Below, piece by piece: positions 60,307 to 64,000 of a stretch of 64,000 bases of DNA. This DNA comes from Gillisia sp. CAL575 (lineage in GTDB: Bacteria; Bacteroidota; Bacteroidia; Flavobacteriales; Flavobacteriaceae). The notes beneath the pieces are model-generated. The model made no database searches. It was not told where the DNA came from and saw nothing but the letters and a program-made list of their open reading frames with translations. The stretch spans positions 1-64,000 of the forward strand of contig NZ_APHJ01000028.1 of NCBI RefSeq assembly GCF_000403785.1. Reading direction: 5' to 3'. How positions within the stretch are numbered: position 1 is the stretch's first letter; every line of letters starts with the position of its first letter. The translations under genes were made by a program, and so were the position numbers.

Positions 60307-61370
60307 GAGTGCTTCAAGTAATAGATTCACTTCGACCCGGAGGGGCAGAGCGCATGGCTGTGTCTTACGCTAAACTTTTACATAAAAATGGACATGCTTC
60401 ATATTTATGTAGCACTAGATTTGAAGGAATATTAAAAGAAAATCTGAATCCGGATATTGGCTATCTATTTTTAAATAAAAAATATGCATTAGACTTTACT
60501 GCCTTAAATAAGCTTAGGAAGTATATTAAAAACAATAAGATAGAAATTGTCCACGCTCATAGTTCATCTTACTTATTTGCTGCTTTACTTAAATTAACGG
60601 GATTATCATTTAAGCTTGTATGGCATGATCATTATGGGGAAAGTGAATTATTACACCAAAGAAAATTCAGGATTCTGAAAATATTTTCAAAATATTTTGA
60701 CGGAATTATTTCTGTAAACCATAAATTAAAGAATTGGGCTGTTGAAAAACTGAAAACAGAGGACGTTACTATGATTAATAATTTTATTCATAATAAAGAG
60801 AATAGAACTATTGTAAATACACTTGAAGGTCCTGCAGATGCATTCAAGATTATATGTCTTGCCAATTTAAGGCCCCAAAAAGATCATCAAAATTTGCTGA
60901 GATCTTTTGAACTTTTGCCAGATGAAATTAATGCAACTTTACATTTAATAGGAAATGATCCTAAAACATCCTATTCTAAGGAAGTGTTGAAACTTATAGA
61001 ACAATCAAAATCTAGAAACAGAATTTTTTATTATGGTATTCAAACAGAGATAATCGAATATTTAGGGCAGGCTGATCTTGGTGTGCTTTCGTCAAGGTCT
61101 GAAGGCTTGCCAGTGGCATTGTTAGAATACGGAGTAGCCGGACTTCCAGTGATTGTAACCAATGTTGGACAGTGTAAAGAAGTTTTAAACGGTTATGGGT
61201 TAGTAGTAATTCCAAACAATAGTGAAATTATGAGTGAAGCGATTTTGGAGTATTATGAACAAAAGAAGGCAAGATTAGAGGATGCTCTTAATTTTCAACG
61301 TCATGTACTATTGGAATATGGAGAAGATGTTATTTATAAAAATATAATAGAATTTTATAGTACAATATAA
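60303..61370 (+). CDS. GT4 family glycosyltransferase
   Basis: 355 residues. VLQVIDSLRPGGAERMAVSY, VHAHSSSYLFAALLKLTG and VWHDHYGES in the acceptor half; ICLANLRPQKDHQNLLRSFE and SSRSEGLPVALLEYGVAGLP in the donor half. The GGAERM motif is typical of capsule GT4 enzymes. ATG overlaps the preceding stop by 4 bases. Confidence 0.94.
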   Translation: MRVLQVIDSLRPGGAERMAVSYAKLLHKNGHASYLCSTRFEGILKENLNPDIGYLFLNKKYALDFTALNKLRKYIKNNKIEIVHAHSSSYLFAALLKLTGLSFKLVWHDHYGESELLHQRKFRILKIFSKYFDGIISVNHKLKNWAVEKLKTEDVTMINNFIHNKENRTIVNTLEGPADAFKIICLANLRPQKDHQNLLRSFELLPDEINATLHLIGNDPKTSYSKEVLKLIEQSKSRNRIFYYGIQTEIIEYLGQADLGVLSSRSEGLPVALLEYGVAGLPVIVTNVGQCKEVLNGYGLVVIPNNSEIMSEAILEYYEQKKARLEDALNFQRHVLLEYGEDVIYKNIIEFYSTI

Positions 61371-61450
61371 TTTAAGTTTACCAAATACTTACAGGCATTA
61401 AAAATATTAACCATATAACTTACCTCCAATTTCTATTAGTACATGTACTT

Positions 61451-62755
61451 ATGGGGTTTTTGGTTTATGTTTATAGACCTGCTGCATCATTCTTATTGTT
61501 AGGGACTTTTGTTTTTTTGATATTCTATGTAATCTTAAATGAAAACAAAAATAATGAAGCTCTAATGGCTGCTGCATATATAGCTGGAGCAGAGGTGTTC
61601 TATAGGATGAACGGTGCCATGGCATTTTATGAAACTGGTAAGTATTCAGTAATTCTCTTCTTGCTAATTGGAATGTTCTATAAGGGAGCTTCGGCAAAGA
61701 CAATCCCTTATTGGATTTATCTATTAATTCTGGTCCCCGGAATTATTATGGCTTCCTATACATTGGATTATGATATAGTTTTCAGAAAAGCCATAGCTTT
61801 TAATTTAAGCGGGCCGGTTTGCTTAGGAGTGTCAGCCTTGTATTGTTATTATAAGAAAATTAGTGCAGCCCAATTCACAAATGTTATAATGATGTTATTA
61901 ATGCCTCTAATCGCAAACATGGCATATTTATATTTTTATACTCCCAGTATAGGAGAAGCCCTTATGAGCGGAACCAACTCAAATTATGCAGCTTCTGGGG
62001 GATACGGTCCAAACCAAATATCTGCGGTAATGGGAATGGGTGCATTTCTTTTAGGTACCAGACTTTTCGTGGTGCGAAATAAATTGATTAATATTATTGA
62101 TCTTATATTATTACTTTTAATGAGTTATAGAGCTTTGGTGACTTTTTCCAGAGGAGGAGTATTGACAGCTATCGTATGTATAGTAGCTTTTATTTTTGTT
62201 TTTTATCAGAAACAAAACGGTCATGGTCAGACTAAGTTATTTAGAAAATTATTTTTTTTGTTAGCTGCGATTTTCTCACTATGGCTTTATTCTGCTTTAA
62301 AAACGGAGGGTTTAATTACATATAGATATACAAATAGGGATTCAGCCGGGAGATTAGAGGACGATATTACCACGGGTAGGGCAGAGTTAATAGAGACTGA
62401 ATTGCAAGGTTTTTATGATCATCCTGTGATGGGAGTTGGGGTTGGTAAGGCTAGAGATTTTCGATCTGAAGAAGCAGGAACAATTACGGCTTCCCACAAT
62501 GAAATTAGTAGATTATTATCTGAGCATGGATTATTGGGTTTAACTGCTATTCTAATTCTTATATTTGTACCCATTGTATTTTGGTTTAAGTTCAAGAACA
62601 ATTATTATTTTTTAGCTTTTTTAGCATTTTGGTTTCTCACAATAAACCATTCTGCTATGCGAATTGCACTACCAGCCTTTGTATATGGCTTGGCATTATT
62701 ATATATCGTAGATGAGAAAAAACCTCCTGTACATAGGAAACGACTTAGCTATTAA
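61451..62755 (+). CDS. O-antigen ligase/polymerase-like membrane protein (Wzy_C); 5' end may lie near 61397
   Basis: 434 residues from the first canonical ATG, with about ten membrane helices and a Wzy_C-type large loop: TGRAELIETELQGFYDHPVM, GVGVGKARDF, ASHNEISRLLSEHGLLG. The family polymerises glycan repeat units or ligates chains to a lipid or protein acceptor. The frame stays open upstream to 61376, and the codons before the ATG encode a hydrophobic stretch (LQFLLVHVLMGFLVYVY) continuous with the first helix. An ATT at 61397 (reading IKNINHITYLQF) is a possible non-standard start. Confidence 0.88.
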   Translation: MGFLVYVYRPAASFLLLGTFVFLIFYVILNENKNNEALMAAAYIAGAEVFYRMNGAMAFYETGKYSVILFLLIGMFYKGASAKTIPYWIYLLILVPGIIMASYTLDYDIVFRKAIAFNLSGPVCLGVSALYCYYKKISAAQFTNVIMMLLMPLIANMAYLYFYTPSIGEALMSGTNSNYAASGGYGPNQISAVMGMGAFLLGTRLFVVRNKLINIIDLILLLLMSYRALVTFSRGGVLTAIVCIVAFIFVFYQKQNGHGQTKLFRKLFFLLAAIFSLWLYSALKTEGLITYRYTNRDSAGRLEDDITTGRAELIETELQGFYDHPVMGVGVGKARDFRSEEAGTITASHNEISRLLSEHGLLGLTAILILIFVPIVFWFKFKNNYYFLAFLAFWFLTINHSAMRIALPAFVYGLALLYIVDEKKPPVHRKRLSY

Positions 62756-63725
62756 CAGTTTTACTGCTACTTACATCTCCTTTTTCAGTAAAGTGCTAAA
62801 GAATGAAGGTTATACAGTGAGGACTGCTTCAAATAAGAACAACAAAGCATTGCGTTTAATTGAAATGCTTGGTATGATAGTGAAGTATCATAAATCTACA
62901 GACATAGTTCTTATAGATACTTATGGAGCTTTAAATTTCTATTATGCATACTTAGTAGCTAAAGCTTGCCAGTTTTATAAGCTGGATTATATACCTATTC
63001 TTCATGGTGGTAATTTGCCAACCAGATTAGAAGAGACCAAAGACTTTAGTAAGGCGTTATTTGGAAAAGCAATGATGAATGTGGCACCTTCACAATTTCT
63101 ATTTAGAATTTTCAAGGAAGCGGGATTTAATAATTTACAGATTATTCCTAATGCTATTGAATTGGAGAAATTTCCATTTAAGGAGCGTAAAAGTTTTGCG
63201 CCTAAAATGCTTTGGGTGAGGAGATTTCAAGGACGCTATAATCCCATGATGTCTATAAAGGTATTAGAGGAATTAAAGAAAGAGTATCCTCTAGCTGAAC
63301 TTTGTATGGTTGGGCCAGAAAAAGATGGGTCACTTCAAAAATGTCAGGAATATGCAGAAAAGCATGATTTAAAAGTGATCTTTACGGGTAAGCTCAAGAA
63401 AAAAGAATGGGCAAAAGTTTCAGAGGATTATGATATTTTTTTGAATTCCACCAACATTGATAATACTCCAATAAGCGTTATTGAAGCAATGGCCCTTGGA
63501 TTAGCGATCGTGTCTACAGATGTAGGTGGGATGAAAGATCTAATAGATCATCAGGAAAATGGAGTCTTGGTGCCTTGGAAAGATGAAAACTCAATGGTAC
63601 TAGCGGTTAAATCACTGCTAGAAGATCAAGAGGGAACTGCGAAAATGACTTTGAGTGCTCGTGATAAAGTTTCAAATTTCGACTGGGAGAAGGTGAAGGA
63701 TAACTGGAATGAATTGCTCAATTAA
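62712..63725 (+). CDS. GT4 family glycosyltransferase
   Basis: 337 residues. NLLYIGNDLAINSFTATYIS, ADIVLID-like core (TDIVLIDTYGALNFYYAYLV), PKMLWVRRFQGRYNPMMSIK and the E-x7-E region STNIDNTPISVIEAMALGLA. It starts 44 bases inside the preceding membrane-protein gene. The next gene begins with a similar N-terminus, suggesting a tandem duplication. Confidence 0.92.
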   Translation: MRKNLLYIGNDLAINSFTATYISFFSKVLKNEGYTVRTASNKNNKALRLIEMLGMIVKYHKSTDIVLIDTYGALNFYYAYLVAKACQFYKLDYIPILHGGNLPTRLEETKDFSKALFGKAMMNVAPSQFLFRIFKEAGFNNLQIIPNAIELEKFPFKERKSFAPKMLWVRRFQGRYNPMMSIKVLEELKKEYPLAELCMVGPEKDGSLQKCQEYAEKHDLKVIFTGKLKKKEWAKVSEDYDIFLNSTNIDNTPISVIEAMALGLAIVSTDVGGMKDLIDHQENGVLVPWKDENSMVLAVKSLLEDQEGTAKMTLSARDKVSNFDWEKVKDNWNELLN

Positions 63726-64000
63726 TGGCTGAATCTATTTTATATATAGGTAATAAACTTTCCAATCCCAAAGCAAATCCAACATCTCATAATGCCCTTA
63801 TTAGTGGATTGAAATCTGAAGGATTTCATATTTATTCTGCTTCAGGATTGAAAAATAAATATCTGCGATTGGCAGATATGATCATTACTTTTTTAAAATA
63901 TTCAAACAAATTTAAAATTGTTTTAATTGATGTTTATAGCACGCAAAATTTTTGGTATGCTATCATTATAGCTAGATTGTCAAGAATTTTTGGGAAGAAG
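63725..64000 (+). CDS. GT4-like glycosyltransferase, N-terminal part (3' end outside window)
   Basis: The ATG at 63725 overlaps the preceding TAA; the frame is open to the right edge (92 codons). It reads MAESILYIGNKLSNPKANPT, then GLKSEGFHIYSASGLKNKYL and IVLIDVYSTQNFWYAIIIAR, closely following the layout of the upstream GT4 protein (LLYIGND.., IVLIDTYGALNFYYAYLVAK). It is therefore probably a paralogous transferase. Confidence 0.8.
   Translation, partial: MAESILYIGNKLSNPKANPTSHNALISGLKSEGFHIYSASGLKNKYLRLADMIITFLKYSNKFKIVLIDVYSTQNFWYAIIIARLSRIFGKK

Overview
The window comes from the chromosome of a low-GC member of the Bacteroidetes, almost certainly a marine-type Flavobacteriaceae (Gramella/Salegentibacter-like; genus not resolved). 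This rests on a SecA of 1120 residues without the C-terminal zinc motif, families typical of the group (DUF6268, DUF2911, DUF4199, DUF2795, a sigma-54 activator without DNA-binding domain), -7 boxes of the TAnnTTTG type, little Shine-Dalgarno signal, and several TTG starts. I saw no tRNA, rRNA, CRISPR array, phage or intact insertion sequence.

Bases 1-27.2 kb are ordinary chromosome. A tight operon (ABC-2 permease end, MscS channel, beta-barrel protein, sigma-54-type response regulator) is followed by an acetyltransferase-like protein, PPK2, an M28 peptidase, a MATE pump, a PAP2 phosphatase convergent with a GT39 transferase, MeaB, Ohr, and a DUF2911 protein. Next comes an ECF sigma / putative anti-sigma / repeat-protein operon, an M23 peptidase, secA, a DUF2795 protein, a cobalamin adenosyltransferase, an easily missed 58-residue membrane protein, a LolD/MacB-type ATPase, a methyltransferase and an ABC-F ATPase. 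The gaps here are rich in dispersed palindromes. They also hold a 381-bp tandem repeat (22.64-23.53 kb) and two 7-bp tandem arrays (25.14-25.32 kb).

Bases 27.2 kb to the right edge form one co-directional surface-polysaccharide locus of more than 36 kb that runs out of the window. It starts with a predicted promoter and a leader hairpin, then an outer-membrane export lipoprotein (Wza-like) and a tyrosine autokinase (Wzc-like) with a Tyr-Gly tail. A four-helix-bundle gene flanked by inverted GTTGT repeats follows. The ABC exporter is split: the permease (Wzm-like) and ATPase (Wzt-like) are separated by an exostosin-like transferase. A sugar-modifying module comes next (DegT aminotransferase, two hexapeptide acyltransferases, WbqC), then a long AT-rich run of GT2 transferases with a WbsX (GH99-like) protein, a pyruvyl transferase and a methyltransferase.

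A nonulosonic-acid block (neuA, neuB, neuC) leads into a GT-B protein that may use the CMP-sugar, then further GT4/GT2 enzymes, a GINT1-like propeller protein, a CysE-type acetyltransferase, an O-antigen ligase/polymerase-like membrane protein and tandem GT4 genes. Together these would make and export a complex, probably sialic-acid-like, pyruvylated and acetylated surface glycan. No undescribed defence or mobile system is evident. The least explained items are the W-rich repeat protein of the ECF operon, the tandem repeats, and two genes in the glycan locus whose reading frames extend upstream without a canonical start codon.
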